A stretch of 64,000 nucleotides of DNA from positions 310,001-374,000 of the forward strand of contig NZ_POUL01000005.1 of the NCBI RefSeq assembly GCF_002890895.1. Direction: 5' to 3'. The stretch is from Stutzerimonas stutzeri (GTDB lineage Bacteria > Pseudomonadota > Gammaproteobacteria > Pseudomonadales > Pseudomonadaceae). Both the position numbers and the translations under genes were made by a program. Of the stretch, positions 1-9,394 are shown piece after piece; within the stretch, counting starts at the first letter, position 1; each line of letters opens with the position of its first letter. The notes under the pieces are model-generated. The model ran no database searches. It was not told the origin of the DNA and saw only the letters and a program-made list of their open reading frames with translations.

Positions 1-301
1 GTACGAGCCACGCGATGCTGTTACGCCAGTGAAAGAATTGCCGCACCTTGCTGAAAGGTGCACTTGTTCCGCTCATGCTATCTGCCGTGCGTGAGTGACG
101 AATGGCGAGAAGGTATCGTCGCCCGGTTCGGCGACCTTCCTCACATGCGGGGCGTAGCCCGGCATTCACCCCATATATTAATCGCAGCTTACTCGCTGGG
201 ATGGCGTACTGCCATAACGCCCCGACAGAGCGCATCGGCTGTTACCTTGGTCTTTGGACGGGCGCTAAAGCCGGCCCGTCACGGTATGTTTCGGGTTACC
301 T
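1..301. other. Intergenic/edge segment without a confident gene
   Basis: No reading frame here has convincing codon use or a recognisable protein. The open plus frame entering from the left edge stops near position 94 and could be the tail of an upstream gene, but I cannot identify it. Several potential RNA hairpins are visible. A perfect 7-bp stem with a 5-nt loop lies at 43-61. A GTCGCC/GGCGAC stem extended by GAAG/CTTC lies at about 109-139. A GACGGGC/GCCCGTC stem lies at 257-280, just past the mtgA stop on the minus strand. None has a T-run. Confidence 0.4.
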
Positions 302-1012
302 TCAGCGTGACTGGCTCGCTGATAGCTTGTTCAGGTATCCGCTGCCGCCCAGTTGCCTCACCTGCTTCCGTATCCAGGCGGCGCGACTGCGCACATGCGG
401 ACCGGGTCGACCGGCATTCCACTCGCGAGGATTAGGCAGTACAGCGGCCAGCTGGCTGGCCTGGCTGGCAGACAGGTAGGGTGCGCCAATGTCGAAATGA
501 TGCTGCGCGGCGGCTTCGGCGCCGAATATCCCATTGCCCCATTCGACGCTGTTCAGATAGACCTCCAGAATCCGCTGTTTCGGCCACAGCAGTTCTATCC
601 AGCCGGTGAACCAGACTTCCAGTCCCTTGCGCAGCCAGCTGCGTCCGGACCAAAGAAACAGGTTCTTCGCCACTTGCTGGCTCAGGGTGCTGGCGCCACG
701 GAGCGAGCCGCCACGTTCGTTGTGCTCGAATGCGGCGCGAATCGCAGCGATATCGAAGCCCCAGTGGTCGGCGAATTTCTGGTCTTCGGCTGCGATGACC
801 GACATCTTTAAGTCGTCCGGCAGTGCTTTCCAAGGCCGCCAGTTGCGCTGCAGGTCAATGCTTTCACCGCTGGTCCAGGATTCGATCTTGCGTTCAACCA
901 TCAGCGCTGTGAAGGGCGGCGGCACCCACCGCAGCACCAGCACCAGCAATACGGACAGAGCCGTCAGCCATAGCAGCAGTTTGGTGAGTCGGCGTAGCAG
1001 TGCTCGAAGCAT
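302..1012 (-). CDS. mtgA: Monofunctional biosynthetic peptidoglycan transglycosylase
   Basis: A glycosyltransferase family 51 enzyme that polymerises lipid II into glycan strands at the periplasmic face of the inner membrane. The 236-residue product has one N-terminal transmembrane anchor (about residues 8-30). It carries the family catalytic motif EDQKFADHWG with the catalytic Glu near residue 76, then GASTLSQQ and the KNLFLW and EVYLNSVEWG segments, and no transpeptidase domain. I chose the ATG at 1012 because family members as I recall them begin MLxxLLRR. An in-frame ATG at 1057 with a weak AGGGA upstream would add 15 basic residues. The gene is divergent from the DUF423 gene. Confidence 0.93.
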   Translation of the reverse strand: MLRALLRRLTKLLLWLTALSVLLVLVLRWVPPPFTALMVERKIESWTSGESIDLQRNWRPWKALPDDLKMSVIAAEDQKFADHWGFDIAAIRAAFEHNERGGSLRGASTLSQQVAKNLFLWSGRSWLRKGLEVWFTGWIELLWPKQRILEVYLNSVEWGNGIFGAEAAAQHHFDIGAPYLSASQASQLAAVLPNPREWNAGRPGPHVRSRAAWIRKQVRQLGGSGYLNKLSASQSR

Positions 1013-1083
1013 GGGGCGTGGTCGCAACCGGGGAGAACGGGCATTATAACGGTGCATACAGTCCCTGACCGGAAGGCCCCCGA

Positions 1084-1458
1084 ATGATTCGCCCGTTTCT
1101 TATGCTCGCTGGATTCTTCGGCTTGACCGGCGTCGCGCTTGGCGCTTTCGCAGCCCATGGATTGAAAAGTCGTCTGGCTGCTGACTACCTCGCCGTGTTT
1201 CAGACCGGCGTGCACTACCAACTGATCCACGCGTTGGCGTTATTCGGCATCGCCTTGCTGGCGCTGCATGCGCCGAGCCGTCTGCTGGTCGCTGCAGGTG
1301 GCTTGTTTACGCTGGGTATCCTGCTGTTTTCCGGCAGCCTCTATCTGTTGACCCTGACGGGCGTCGGCAAGCTTGGAATCATCACACCCATCGGTGGCAC
1401 GGCGTTTCTGGCCGGCTGGATCTGTTTGATGGTGGCCGCCTGGAACCTGCGCGTCTGA
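1084..1458 (+). CDS. DUF423 family inner-membrane protein (YgdD-like)
   Basis: A 124-residue hydrophobic protein with about four transmembrane helices and the family hallmarks GAFAAHGLK near residue 20, a YQLIHALALF segment, and a GTAFLAGW C-terminal helix. Its length matches the DUF423 (YgdD/YwdK) family. The function of that family is not established, and it is often described only as a small conserved membrane protein. The gene starts 71 bp from the divergent mtgA start and runs toward thiS, about 105 bp downstream, so it may have its own promoter in the mtgA gap. Confidence 0.88.
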   Translation: MIRPFLMLAGFFGLTGVALGAFAAHGLKSRLAADYLAVFQTGVHYQLIHALALFGIALLALHAPSRLLVAAGGLFTLGILLFSGSLYLLTLTGVGKLGIITPIGGTAFLAGWICLMVAAWNLRV

Positions 1459-1504
1459 TCGGACCGCATGCATGCGGCGGAGATGAATGGTGGCTGCGGC
1501 TGCC

Positions 1505-1533
1505 TTGGTTGACCGAGTCGATCGGGCTAGAAT
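1505..1533 (+). promoter_or_regulatory. Candidate sigma-70 promoter for thiSG
   Basis: TTGGTT at 1505-1510 and TAGAAT at 1528-1533 are separated by 17 bp and lie about 30 bp before the thiS ATG. The -10 is good (5/6 to TATAAT) and the -35 is weak. No TPP riboswitch-like element is seen in the short leader. This is pattern recognition only. Confidence 0.35.
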
Positions 1534-1563
1534 GCTGGCCCTTTTGCAATGGTGGCGATCACT

Positions 1564-1764
1564 ATGCACATCCAGTTGAACGGCGAGCGCTACGAGCTCC
1601 CTGACGGTCAGTCGGTGGCCGATCTGCTGCAGCGCCTGGAGCTGACTGGGCGCAGACTGGCGGTCGAGCTCAATCGCGAGATCGTGCCGCGTAGCCAACA
1701 TGCCGCGACGACGCTGGTCGAGGGCGACCAGATTGAAGTCGTACATGCGATTGGCGGCGGCTGA
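1564..1764 (+). CDS. thiS: Sulfur carrier protein ThiS
   Basis: A 66-residue ubiquitin-fold sulfur carrier that, as a C-terminal thiocarboxylate, donates sulfur for the thiazole ring of thiamine. The essential C-terminal Gly-Gly is present in VVHAIGGG, with the preceding EGDQIEVV strand. I chose the ATG at 1564 (MHIQLNGE) because it gives the usual family length; an ATG at 1549 would add five residues. thiG follows 84 bp downstream and uses this carrier directly. Confidence 0.93.
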   Translation: MHIQLNGERYELPDGQSVADLLQRLELTGRRLAVELNREIVPRSQHAATTLVEGDQIEVVHAIGGG

Positions 1765-1848
1765 CGAGCCCGCCGCGCCGATAATTCCCGGACGTCGCCC
1801 GTGCAGCGGCGTATTTCACGCTTCATTTGATCTGTACAGGATGGTCGC

Positions 1849-2643
1849 ATGAGCCCAGTTCCGCACGACAAACCCTTCACGCTTGCGGGCCGCACCTATC
1901 AGTCGCGCCTGCTGGTAGGCACCGGTAAATACAAAGATCTCGACGAGACCCGAGCCGCCATCGAAGCTTCCGGTGCGCAGATCGTCACCGTTGCGGTGCG
2001 CCGTACCAACATCGGCCAGAACCCAGGCGAGCCCAATCTGCTGGATGTGATCTCGCCGGACCGCTACACGATCCTGCCGAACACTGCTGGCTGCTATGAC
2101 GCCGAAGAGGCTGTGCGCACCTGCCGCCTGGCCCGTGAACTGCTCGATGGGCACAAGCTGGTCAAGCTGGAAGTACTGGCGGATCAGAAGACCCTGTTCC
2201 CCAACGTGATTGAAACCCTCAAGGCCGCGGAAGTACTGGTCAAGGATGGTTTCGACGTCATGGTCTACACCAGCGACGACCCGATCATCGCCCGCCAGCT
2301 GGCCGAGATGGGTTGCATCGCGGTCATGCCCCTGGCTGGTCTGATTGGTACGGGGTTGGGTATCTGCAACCCATACAACCTGCGCATCATTCTTGAAGAG
2401 GCCAAGGTTCCGGTTCTGGTTGACGCCGGGGTAGGCACTGCCTCCGACGCGACCATCGCCATGGAGCTCGGCTGCGAAGCCGTACTCATGAACAGCGCCA
2501 TTGCCCATGCGCAGAATCCGGTGCTGATGGCAGAAGCCATGAAGTACGCGATTGATGCCGGCCGCCTGGCCTACTTGGCCGGCCGCATGCCGAAGAAGCT
2601 CTATGCCAGCGCCTCCTCGCCGCTGGAAGGCCTGATTCGCTAG
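1849..2643 (+). CDS. thiG: Thiazole synthase ThiG
   Basis: A TIM-barrel enzyme that condenses 1-deoxyxylulose 5-phosphate, ThiS thiocarboxylate and dehydroglycine into the thiazole phosphate of thiamine. The 264-residue protein shows [15 protein letters not shown] at the N-terminus, the [10 protein letters not shown] segment near residue 50, the Schiff-base lysine region KLVKLEVL (residues 103-110), and the phosphate-binding [11 protein letters not shown] and [10 protein letters not shown] segments. It forms an operon with thiS and is closed by a strong hairpin terminator 20 bp after the stop. Confidence 0.97.
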   Translation: MSPVPHDKPFTLAGRTYQSRLLVGTGKYKDLDETRAAIEASGAQIVTVAVRRTNIGQNPGEPNLLDVISPDRYTILPNTAGCYDAEEAVRTCRLARELLDGHKLVKLEVLADQKTLFPNVIETLKAAEVLVKDGFDVMVYTSDDPIIARQLAEMGCIAVMPLAGLIGTGLGICNPYNLRIILEEAKVPVLVDAGVGTASDATIAMELGCEAVLMNSAIAHAQNPVLMAEAMKYAIDAGRLAYLAGRMPKKLYASASSPLEGLIR

Positions 2644-2662
2644 TTCTCCCTTTCCTGTTTCT

Positions 2663-2700
2663 GGCCGCGTGATCGCTCGATCACGCGGCCAGCCTTTTTT
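2663..2700 (+). terminator. Rho-independent terminator after thiG
   Basis: A perfect 12-bp stem (arms 2663-2674 and 2679-2690) with loop GCTC is followed by AGCC and six Ts at 2695-2700. It ends thiSG only 17 bp before the trmB ATG, so trmB probably depends on read-through or on a promoter overlapping this region. Confidence 0.9.
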
Positions 2701-2716
2701 AACTGTAGGTTCGTTC

Positions 2717-3427
2717 ATGAGTGACATTCCAACCCCGGCCGAGGGCCAACGGCGCATGCGCACCATCAAGAGCTTCGTGATGCGTGCAGGTCGTATGACC
2801 GAAGGGCAGCAGCGTGGCCTGGATCAGGGCTGGCCCCGGTTCGGCCTGGAGCTGGCGGACGGCCTGCGAGATTTCGATGAGGTCTTCGGGCGACAGGCAC
2901 CGCGTACGTTCGAGATCGGCTTTGGCATGGGCCACTCCACCCTGGAAATGGCCGCAGCGGCTCCTGAGCAGGACTTCATTGCGGTTGAAGTGCACTCGCC
3001 AGGCGTAGGGGCGCTGCTAAGCGGACTTCTGTCACAAAATCTGAACAACGTACGCATCTACAGTTGCGATGCGCTCGAAGTGCTGCGTGAATGCGTCCCC
3101 GATGCCAGCCTGGACCGGGTCCTGCTGTTTTTCCCCGATCCCTGGCACAAAAGTCGCCACCACAAGCGGCGCATCGTCCAGCCGGCATTCGCCGAACTGG
3201 TACGGCAGAAACTCAAGGTCGGTGGTGTGTTGCACATGGCGACCGACTGGGAAGCCTATGCGGAGCACATGCTTGAGGTCATGAGCGTTGCGCCTGGTTA
3301 TCGTAACCAGGCCACGAGTGGCAGCTACATCGAGCGTCCCTCGGAGCGTCCAACGACCAAGTTCGAGCGGCGCGGTGAGCGACTAGGCCACGGCGTCTGG
3401 GACCTCAAGTTCGAGCGCATCGACTGA
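2717..3427 (+). CDS. trmB: tRNA (guanine-N7-)-methyltransferase TrmB
   Basis: A SAM-dependent Rossmann methyltransferase that makes m7G46 in the tRNA variable loop. The 236-residue product has the SAM motif [10 protein letters not shown] near residue 70, the ALEVL segment, and the family signature [17 protein letters not shown] followed by a C-terminal [17 protein letters not shown] block typical of TrmB. The start at 2717 ([10 protein letters not shown]) was chosen over an upstream ATG at 2669, which lies inside the thiG terminator. Confidence 0.95.
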   Translation: MSDIPTPAEGQRRMRTIKSFVMRAGRMTEGQQRGLDQGWPRFGLELADGLRDFDEVFGRQAPRTFEIGFGMGHSTLEMAAAAPEQDFIAVEVHSPGVGALLSGLLSQNLNNVRIYSCDALEVLRECVPDASLDRVLLFFPDPWHKSRHHKRRIVQPAFAELVRQKLKVGGVLHMATDWEAYAEHMLEVMSVAPGYRNQATSGSYIERPSERPTTKFERRGERLGHGVWDLKFERID

Positions 3428-3600
3428 TCCATTGAAATACGCGTCACCGTTACATCCGGCAGAGCCGCGACCCAGCGGCCCAGGGACGATCCAATAACGA
3501 GAAATGCCAGGAAGGACTATTCCCAACGCCTCAACGAGCGCTCTGCCTGCGGGTCAGAGCCGTCATCTGCCGCGCCAGCCGCGCTGCAAGGAGCAAACAG

Positions 3601-4938
3601 ATGTACAGAAAATTCGGAATTCTGCTGCTGGCGGCCTGCGCCAGCCAGGCTCAAGCCAAGGTCGACGACATGCAGGCCGTGCGCCTGGGCCAGGATCTGA
3701 CCCCGCTGGGTGCCGAGCGCGCTGGCAACGCCGCTGGCACCATTCCGGCCTGGACGGGGGGCGTGCAGCCACCGGCAGGCTACGAAGTGGGCATGCACCA
3801 CCCGGACCCTTATGCGGCAGACCCGGTGCTCTACCAGGTGGATCAGAGCAACGTCGGGCAGTACGCTGCCTTGCTGCCAGAGGGGCTGCGAGCGCTGGTC
3901 GAACAGTATCCTGACTTCCACCTGCGGGTATTTCCAACACGTCGCAGTGCCAGCAACCCGCAGCGCATTTATGACGCTACACGGCTGAACGCGGTCAATG
4001 CCGAGTTGATTGCCAACGGCAACGGGATCAAGGGTGCCTTCGCTGGCATTCCATTTCCCATCCCGCAGGACGGGATGGAAGTGATCTGGAACCATGTCTT
4101 GCACTACAAGGGCGACCAGACTCACTTCGTCAACAATCAGGCCGTCGTCATCAACGGCAGCCCGACCTATATCAAACGTGATCGCGAGATCTACTACGTC
4201 TACAACCGTGAAGGCATGACCCAGGCCGACCTGGACAATACTTCGCTGTACTACAAATACCGTGTGACCGCGCCGGCCAAGCTCTCGGGAACTGCCCTGG
4301 TGGTTCAGGACCCGCTTGATCAGGTCCTGGCGGTGCGCAAGGCCTGGCGCTACAGCCCGGCTGACCGCCGCGTTCGGCGGCTGCCGTCGCTCGCTTACGA
4401 TTCGCTGCAGCCCGACACCAGCGGTCTGGCCACAGCGGATGTGGTGGATTCCTTCAACGGCGCACCGGACCGCTATGAGTGGAAGCTGGTCGCCAAGCGC
4501 GAAATGCTGGTGCCGTACAACAGCTACGCGGTCCACCAGCAGGGCATGCCCTACGACAACATCGTCGGTCCGCGTACCTTGAATCCGGAATTGCTGCGCT
4601 ATGAGTTGCATCGGGTCTGGGTCGTCGATGCCACACTACGCAAGGGCTACAGCCATCCCTATAGCAAGCGCCGGTTCTATGTCGATGAGGACAGCTGGTC
4701 GATCCTGGCGGTCGACCTGTACGACGAACAGGGGGAGCTGATCGGCCTGCAGGAGAGCCATCCGATCAGTTACTACGAGCTTCCGATGTTCAACAGCACG
4801 GTCGAAACGCTATACCACCTCAAAGAGGGCAACTACTTCGTCGATGGGTTGGACAACAACGAGCCGATGTATGACTTCGGCGCCAGGCTTGGTCCGCGTG
4901 ACTTCTCGCCGGCAGCGCTGCGTCGTGGTGGCAACTGA
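3601..4938 (+). CDS. DUF1329 family exported protein
   Basis: A 445-residue protein with a cleavable signal peptide (about residues 1-19, ending SQAQA), so it is periplasmic or outer-membrane-associated. DUF1329 proteins resemble LolA/LolB-type beta-folds and are often encoded near RND/MMPL-type exporters or DUF1302 partners, but this copy stands alone. The body carries AGNAAGTIPAWTGG near the N-terminus and repeated Tyr-rich strands, consistent with the family. AAGGAG precedes the ATG by about 7 nt. The function is unknown; a role in lipid or hydrophobic-compound handling is only an inference from the fold. Confidence 0.85.
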   Translation: MYRKFGILLLAACASQAQAKVDDMQAVRLGQDLTPLGAERAGNAAGTIPAWTGGVQPPAGYEVGMHHPDPYAADPVLYQVDQSNVGQYAALLPEGLRALVEQYPDFHLRVFPTRRSASNPQRIYDATRLNAVNAELIANGNGIKGAFAGIPFPIPQDGMEVIWNHVLHYKGDQTHFVNNQAVVINGSPTYIKRDREIYYVYNREGMTQADLDNTSLYYKYRVTAPAKLSGTALVVQDPLDQVLAVRKAWRYSPADRRVRRLPSLAYDSLQPDTSGLATADVVDSFNGAPDRYEWKLVAKREMLVPYNSYAVHQQGMPYDNIVGPRTLNPELLRYELHRVWVVDATLRKGYSHPYSKRRFYVDEDSWSILAVDLYDEQGELIGLQESHPISYYELPMFNSTVETLYHLKEGNYFVDGLDNNEPMYDFGARLGPRDFSPAALRRGGN

Positions 4939-4958
4939 CCGATTGCCAGTAAACAAGA

Positions 4959-4983
4959 AGCCGCCTAATGGCGGCTTTTTTGC
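4959..4983. terminator. Hairpin terminator between convergent genes
   Basis: AGCCGCC (4959-4965), loop TAAT, GGCGGCT (4970-4976), followed by a T-run through 4981. It sits about 20 bp after the DUF1329 stop. On the minus strand the A-rich flank gives only a weak tail for the gene ending at 5009. Confidence 0.85.
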
Positions 4984-5008
4984 GTCTGGATCCGGCGGCT
5001 GTGCTTGA

Positions 5009-5332
5009 TCAGTTGCGGTCGGCAACGACGCCGATAATGAACAACACCAGCAGTAGCACCGGCGCTAGGGTGTAGTTGTTGAACTGCGCCAAACCCTTCG
5101 CCAGCCAAGGGCTGAGATAGATGATGCCCAGACCGTAGACCAGTGCGCAGAAGATCACAAAGGCCAGTGTTCGGAGGACGAAGTTGAGTCCGCCGATGTT
5201 TTTCTGCACCCACGCATTCAAGGCGGGGCCGAACAGGACAAACAGCGTGGCCATGATCGTCAGGGAGATATCAAACAGGTGGTGGCGACTCCAGCGCGAC
5301 AAGGTGGCGATGAGGTCCAGTACGAGATCCAT
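5009..5332 (-). CDS. DUF3392 family membrane protein
   Basis: A 107-residue protein with three to four hydrophobic helices (about residues 18-38, 50-72 and 85-103) and the family segment FVLFGPALNAWVQKNIGGLNF. The DUF3392 family has no assigned function that I know of. The start has AAGGA 6 nt upstream. The gene lies 9 bp after hemW in the same direction, so it is probably the last gene of the rdgB-hemW transcription unit. Confidence 0.85.
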   Translation of the reverse strand: MDLVLDLIATLSRWSRHHLFDISLTIMATLFVLFGPALNAWVQKNIGGLNFVLRTLAFVIFCALVYGLGIIYLSPWLAKGLAQFNNYTLAPVLLLVLFIIGVVADRN

Positions 5333-5341
5333 GCAGGGTCC

Positions 5342-6529
5342 TTAGGGCAGGAAAAGTTGCAACAGGTCGTTGAGAAAAAGCTGGCCTTTGGCGGTAGCCA
5401 CCAGCCGCTGCGGGTCAGGCTCCAGCAGGCCGCGCGCTTCAGCGTCGCGTCGTCCGGCGGCCAGCAGGTCCAACGAGAGGCCGGTGCGCTGAGTGAACAT
5501 CAATGAAGGCACGCCGTCGGTGAGGCGCAGCACGTTCATCAGGAATTCGAAGGGTAATTCGTCCTGCGCGAGCTGCTTGTGGCCCGCACGGAAGCGTTTG
5601 TCCGGGTCGAGATAGTCTTTGGGCAGGCGGGTTTTCCAGTGCCGGTAGATCTCGCCGTCTGCTGCGGTCCACTTACCATGGGCACCCGCACCGAGGCCGA
5701 GGAAGTCGCCGAAGGTCCAGTAATTGAGGTTGTGCCGCGCCTGCCGACCCGGTTGCGCATAAGCCGAGGTTTCATACTGGCGATAGCCGTGTTCGGCGAG
5801 CAGTGCCTGTCCGGCTTCCTGGATGTCCCAGAGGGTTTCGTCTTCCGGCAATCGGGGCGGTTTGTTCCAGAACTCAGTGTTCGGCTCGACCGTGAGCTGA
5901 TACCAGGACAGGTGCGTAGGCTGTTGGGCGATGGCGATGCGCAGGTCGCTCAGGGCGTCCTCCAGGCTCTGTTCAGGCAGGCCGTGCATCAGGTCCAGAT
6001 TGAAATTATCGAAGCCCGCTGCGCGCGCCATGTCGGCGGCCCGGATCGCTTCGTCGCCATCATGGATACGACCGAGGGCCTCCAGCTTGGCGGGCTGGAA
6101 GCTCTGGACGCCGATCGACAAGCGGTTGATGCCGAGACTGCGATAGTCACGGAATTTTGCCTGTTCGAAAGTGCCGGGGTTGGCCTCCAAGGTGATTTCG
6201 ATGTCCTCGGCGAACCCGACCCGCTGCCGCATGCCGTCAAGGATTCGCGCCAGTGCGCTGGCGGAGAACAGGCTCGGCGTGCCGCCGCCGAAAAAGATCG
6301 ATGTCAGCCGGCGGCTCTGGATCTGCTCCAGATCGGCATCCAGGTCAGCCAGCAGCGCCTCGACATAAGCGTCCTCGGGCAGCGAGGCGCCGGCAGCATG
6401 GGAGTTGAAGTCGCAATACGGGCATTTGCGCACGCACCAGGGAATGTGAACGTAGGCCGCCAGCGGCGGCAATCCCAGGCGCGATGCCGCAGGCGGCTCC
6501 GGAGCGCCGCCGCTGGGAACTGCGGTCAT
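5342..6529 (-). CDS. hemW: Radical SAM family heme chaperone HemW
   Basis: A 395-residue HemN-like protein. HemW binds heme and a 4Fe-4S cluster and delivers heme to respiratory proteins; it lacks coproporphyrinogen dehydrogenase activity. The radical-SAM cysteine motif is CVRKCPYC (C32, C36, C39), followed by [10 protein letters not shown], the SIGVQSF segment and GLGAGAHG. HemN proper has an extra N-terminal arm and a fourth nearby cysteine, which are absent here, so HemW is preferred. The start overlaps the rdgB stop by 4 bp (ATGA). Confidence 0.94.
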   Translation of the reverse strand: MTAVPSGGAPEPPAASRLGLPPLAAYVHIPWCVRKCPYCDFNSHAAGASLPEDAYVEALLADLDADLEQIQSRRLTSIFFGGGTPSLFSASALARILDGMRQRVGFAEDIEITLEANPGTFEQAKFRDYRSLGINRLSIGVQSFQPAKLEALGRIHDGDEAIRAADMARAAGFDNFNLDLMHGLPEQSLEDALSDLRIAIAQQPTHLSWYQLTVEPNTEFWNKPPRLPEDETLWDIQEAGQALLAEHGYRQYETSAYAQPGRQARHNLNYWTFGDFLGLGAGAHGKWTAADGEIYRHWKTRLPKDYLDPDKRFRAGHKQLAQDELPFEFLMNVLRLTDGVPSLMFTQRTGLSLDLLAAGRRDAEARGLLEPDPQRLVATAKGQLFLNDLLQLFLP

Positions 6530-7122
6530 GCGATCCCCAGCCGCTGCTTGAGCAGGGCCATGGCGCGGGCCCGATGGCTGAGCTGGTTCTTGTCCTTCGG
6601 TGCCAGCTCGGCGCTGGAGCAGTCTCGTTCCGGCACCCAGAACAGAGGGTCGTAACCGAAGCCATGCTCCCCCTGAGAACTGTGCAGAATGCGGCCCTGC
6701 CAGAGTCCTTCGCAGATAATCGGCAACGGATCATCAGCATGCCTCAGCAGCGCCAGCGCGCAGACGAACTGTGCGCTACGTCCGGCGTCCGGCACATCCT
6801 TCAGGGCATCGAGCAGTTTGGCATTGTTTGCCGCATCGCCCTGGCCATTGGCGTAGCGTGCCGAGTAGATGCCGGGTGCGCCGCCCAGATGATCCACTGC
6901 CAGCCCGGAATCATCGGCCAGCGCCGGCAAGCCGGATATGCGCGCCGCGTTGCGTGCTTTGAGAATGGCGTTCTCGACAAAGGAAAGCCCGGTTTCCTCT
7001 GGTTCGATGTCGCTGAACTCACCAATCGAGCGCACACGCACGGCGTCGCCGAGCATGGCCTGCAGCTCCTTGAGCTTGCCGGTGTTGTGGCTGGCCAGCA
7101 CCAGTTCGTTGAAAAGCATCAT
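6526..7122 (-). CDS. rdgB: dITP/XTP pyrophosphatase (RdgB/HAM1)
   Basis: A house-cleaning nucleotide pyrophosphatase that hydrolyses dITP, ITP and XTP so that deaminated purines are not incorporated into DNA. The 198-residue product shows [14 protein letters not shown] at the N-terminus, the metal-binding ADDSGL motif, [22 protein letters not shown] and the C-terminal LSHRARAM block, all typical of the HAM1 family. It overlaps the DUF4426 gene upstream and hemW downstream by 4 bp each, an arrangement that suggests translational coupling. Confidence 0.97.
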   Translation of the reverse strand: MMLFNELVLASHNTGKLKELQAMLGDAVRVRSIGEFSDIEPEETGLSFVENAILKARNAARISGLPALADDSGLAVDHLGGAPGIYSARYANGQGDAANNAKLLDALKDVPDAGRSAQFVCALALLRHADDPLPIICEGLWQGRILHSSQGEHGFGYDPLFWVPERDCSSAELAPKDKNQLSHRARAMALLKQRLGIA

Positions 7123-7541
7123 TCGTCCGGGAAGACTTCTTGGCTGAAGTCGAAGTTGATCGCCGGGGCGCCGGCAGGCTGCACGTTCAGGTTGAAGCGC
7201 AGGGTTTCTTGCGAGTCGAAGGGGAACTGAGCCAGGTAGTAGATGGCCTGCTCGCCTTCTTTCAACTGCTTGAAGTTCAGGGTGTAATCCTGTCCGAGGA
7301 GGTTCTTCACCGTGCCATTGACCTGCGCTGCGGTCGGTTTGCCGGACTTGAGCACCGATATGTTGAGCACGCCTTGAGTCTTGCTGCGCACCAGGCCAGC
7401 TGCGGCGGCGATGTCAGGCTGCAGGAAGCCGGAATTGAAAGCGATGTAGTGCACATCGTATTCGCCGACGCTGTGTTTGCGCTCGGCCACGGCGGGCAGG
7501 GCGAATAACAGGGCGAGCAGGCATACCAGGCTAGATTTCAT
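7119..7541 (-). CDS. DUF4426 family exported protein
   Basis: A 140-residue protein with a signal peptide (about residues 1-19, ending AVAE) and a beta-rich body containing [16 protein letters not shown] and [20 protein letters not shown], matching the DUF4426 family. Periplasmic location is predicted; function is unknown. A strong GGAGGT lies 5 nt before the ATG. It sits between metW and rdgB, the position it also has in P. aeruginosa as I recall. Confidence 0.82.
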   Translation of the reverse strand: MKSSLVCLLALLFALPAVAERKHSVGEYDVHYIAFNSGFLQPDIAAAAGLVRSKTQGVLNISVLKSGKPTAAQVNGTVKNLLGQDYTLNFKQLKEGEQAIYYLAQFPFDSQETLRFNLNVQPAGAPAINFDFSQEVFPDE

Positions 7542-7564
7542 GAGTTACCTCCAGCAATGAGCGG

Positions 7565-8164
7565 TCAGCGGACGGCTCCGGTGACACGATAAATACCGAT
7601 TTCACCAATCAGATTAGGCCACAAGCGACTCGCCACGCCGTGCTTGTGATGGCGATCCACAGCCAGACGTTCAAGCACCCGTGCGCCGAGTTCATGGGAC
7701 AGTCGCTCGAAGTCCTCGAAGGTGCAGAAGTGAATGTTCGGCGTGTTGTACCAGGTGTAGGGGAGAAAATCGGACACCGGCATGCGGCCTTTGCTGGCCA
7801 GGTACCAGCGGCAGCGCCAGTGACCGAAGTTGGGGAAGGTGATGATGCATTCGCGGCCGACCCGTAGCATTTCCTTGAGCAGCTTGTCCGGGTAGTGGAC
7901 CGCTTGCAGCGCCTGGGTCATGACAACCATGTCGAAGCTATCACTGGCGAAGTTGCCGAGGCCCTTGTCGAGGTCTTGCTCGATGACGTTGACCCCTTTC
8001 TCGACGCAGGCGGCAATGTTGTCCGGGTCGATTTCCAGGCCATAGCCGCTGACCTGCTTGTTGTCCCGAAGCCAGGCCAGCAGGTCACCGTTACCGCAGC
8101 CCAGGTCGAGCACGCGGCTCCCCGCCGGGATCCAGTCTTGGATGATGTCCAGGTCGGCGCGCAT
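7565..8164 (-). CDS. metW: Methionine biosynthesis protein MetW
   Basis: A 199-residue SAM-dependent methyltransferase-fold protein with the motif VLDLGCGNGDLL near residue 18. MetW is encoded with MetX in many proteobacteria and, in reported work, is needed for or stimulates homoserine acylation. Here it begins 9 bp after metX on the same strand and has AAGGAA 6 nt before the ATG, so the two are very probably co-transcribed. Whether it methylates anything is not clear from sequence. Confidence 0.93.
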   Translation of the reverse strand: MRADLDIIQDWIPAGSRVLDLGCGNGDLLAWLRDNKQVSGYGLEIDPDNIAACVEKGVNVIEQDLDKGLGNFASDSFDMVVMTQALQAVHYPDKLLKEMLRVGRECIITFPNFGHWRCRWYLASKGRMPVSDFLPYTWYNTPNIHFCTFEDFERLSHELGARVLERLAVDRHHKHGVASRLWPNLIGEIGIYRVTGAVR

Positions 8165-8173
8165 ATGGGTTCC

Positions 8174-9313
8174 TTATACGGCTATACGGTTCATGTAACC
8201 GCGAAAGGCCTGTAGATAACGAGGGATCGGAATCAGGAAGGCGTCATGGCCCTGCGGAGCGTCGATCTCCAGGTAACAGACGTTTTTTCGCGCCGCCATC
8301 AGCGCGTCGACGATTTCGTGCGAGCGCTCAGGCGAGAAGCGCCAGTCGGTGGTAAACGAAATCACGCAGAAGTCTGCCTTAGCCGTCGACAGGGCCTTGG
8401 CCAGGTCATCTTCGTAGGCTGCGGCCGGGTCGAAATAATCCAGCGCCTTGGTCATCAGCAGGTAAGTGTTGGCATCGAAGCGGCCGGAGAACTCTTCGCC
8501 CTGATAACGAAGATAGCTTTCGACCTGAAATTCTACGCTGTTGAAATCGTAGTTCAGCTTCTCGCTCTTGAGCCCACGACCAAACTTGGTGCCCATGGCG
8601 TCGTCGGACAGGTAAGTGATGTGGCCGACCATGCGTGCCAGCATCAGGCCCCGCTTGGGAATCACGCCCTTCTCTTGAAAGTGGCCGCCATGAAACTCTG
8701 GATCGGAGAGGATGGCCTGGCGCGCGACCTCATTGAACGCAATGTTCTGCGCTGACAGCTTGGGTGCAGAAGCAATCGCCACGCAATTACGCACGCGCTC
8801 GGGGTAACTCATGGTCCATTGCATGGCCTGCATGCCGCCTAGGCTGCCACCGACTACAGCAGCCCACTGCTCAATGCCGAGCATGTCGGCCAGGCGGGCC
8901 TGGCTGTTGACCCAGTCCTCGACAGTAACAACCGGGAAATCCGCGCCATAAGGTTTGCCCGTGGCTGCATTGATGCTGCTGGGGCCCGTTGAGCCATTGC
9001 AGCCGCCGAGGTTGTTCAGGCTGACCACAAAGAAACGGTTGGTGTCGATGGCTTTGCCCGGACCGATACAGCTGTCCCACCACCCCGGTTTGCGGTCTTC
9101 CGCGTCATGGTAACCGGCCGCGTGGTGATGGCCTGACAGCGCGTGGCAGATGAGCACGGCATTGCTGCACGAGGCGTTGAGCTCGCCGTAGGTTTCGTAG
9201 ATCAGCTGGTAATCGTTCAGCGTGCGGCCACAGGCGAGTGCCAGCGGCTCGGCGAAATGCGCGACCTTCGGACTCACCAGACCAACGGAATCGGTTGGGA
9301 TAGCTGTGGGCAT
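8174..9313 (-). CDS. metX: Homoserine O-acyltransferase MetX
   Basis: An alpha/beta-hydrolase-fold enzyme that acylates homoserine in the first committed step of methionine synthesis. The 379-residue product carries the nucleophile elbow GGSLGG with Ser157, plus [11 protein letters not shown], and Asp and His of the triad near the C-terminus (GHDAFL). Sequence alone does not fix acetyl versus succinyl use. Pseudomonads generally make O-succinylhomoserine with MetX followed by MetZ, so succinyltransferase is the better guess. It is operonic with metW. Confidence 0.95.
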   Translation of the reverse strand: MPTAIPTDSVGLVSPKVAHFAEPLALACGRTLNDYQLIYETYGELNASCSNAVLICHALSGHHHAAGYHDAEDRKPGWWDSCIGPGKAIDTNRFFVVSLNNLGGCNGSTGPSSINAATGKPYGADFPVVTVEDWVNSQARLADMLGIEQWAAVVGGSLGGMQAMQWTMSYPERVRNCVAIASAPKLSAQNIAFNEVARQAILSDPEFHGGHFQEKGVIPKRGLMLARMVGHITYLSDDAMGTKFGRGLKSEKLNYDFNSVEFQVESYLRYQGEEFSGRFDANTYLLMTKALDYFDPAAAYEDDLAKALSTAKADFCVISFTTDWRFSPERSHEIVDALMAARKNVCYLEIDAPQGHDAFLIPIPRYLQAFRGYMNRIAV

Positions 9314-9394
9314 CGACCCTGGCTCGTACTGGAAGAAGGCGGCAAAGTCTAAAGGTTAGCGCGCCTCAATTCATCCTCAATCGCAACGCCGGTG

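Noticed and set aside
2..94. Reading frame entering from the left edge
   Set aside because: It is 30 codons with mixed third-position bias and no recognisable family; too little to call a partial gene.
3517..4611. 364-codon minus-strand frame opposite the DUF1329 gene
   Set aside because: The plus-strand gene has a signal peptide, ribosome site and terminator; this is an antisense shadow.
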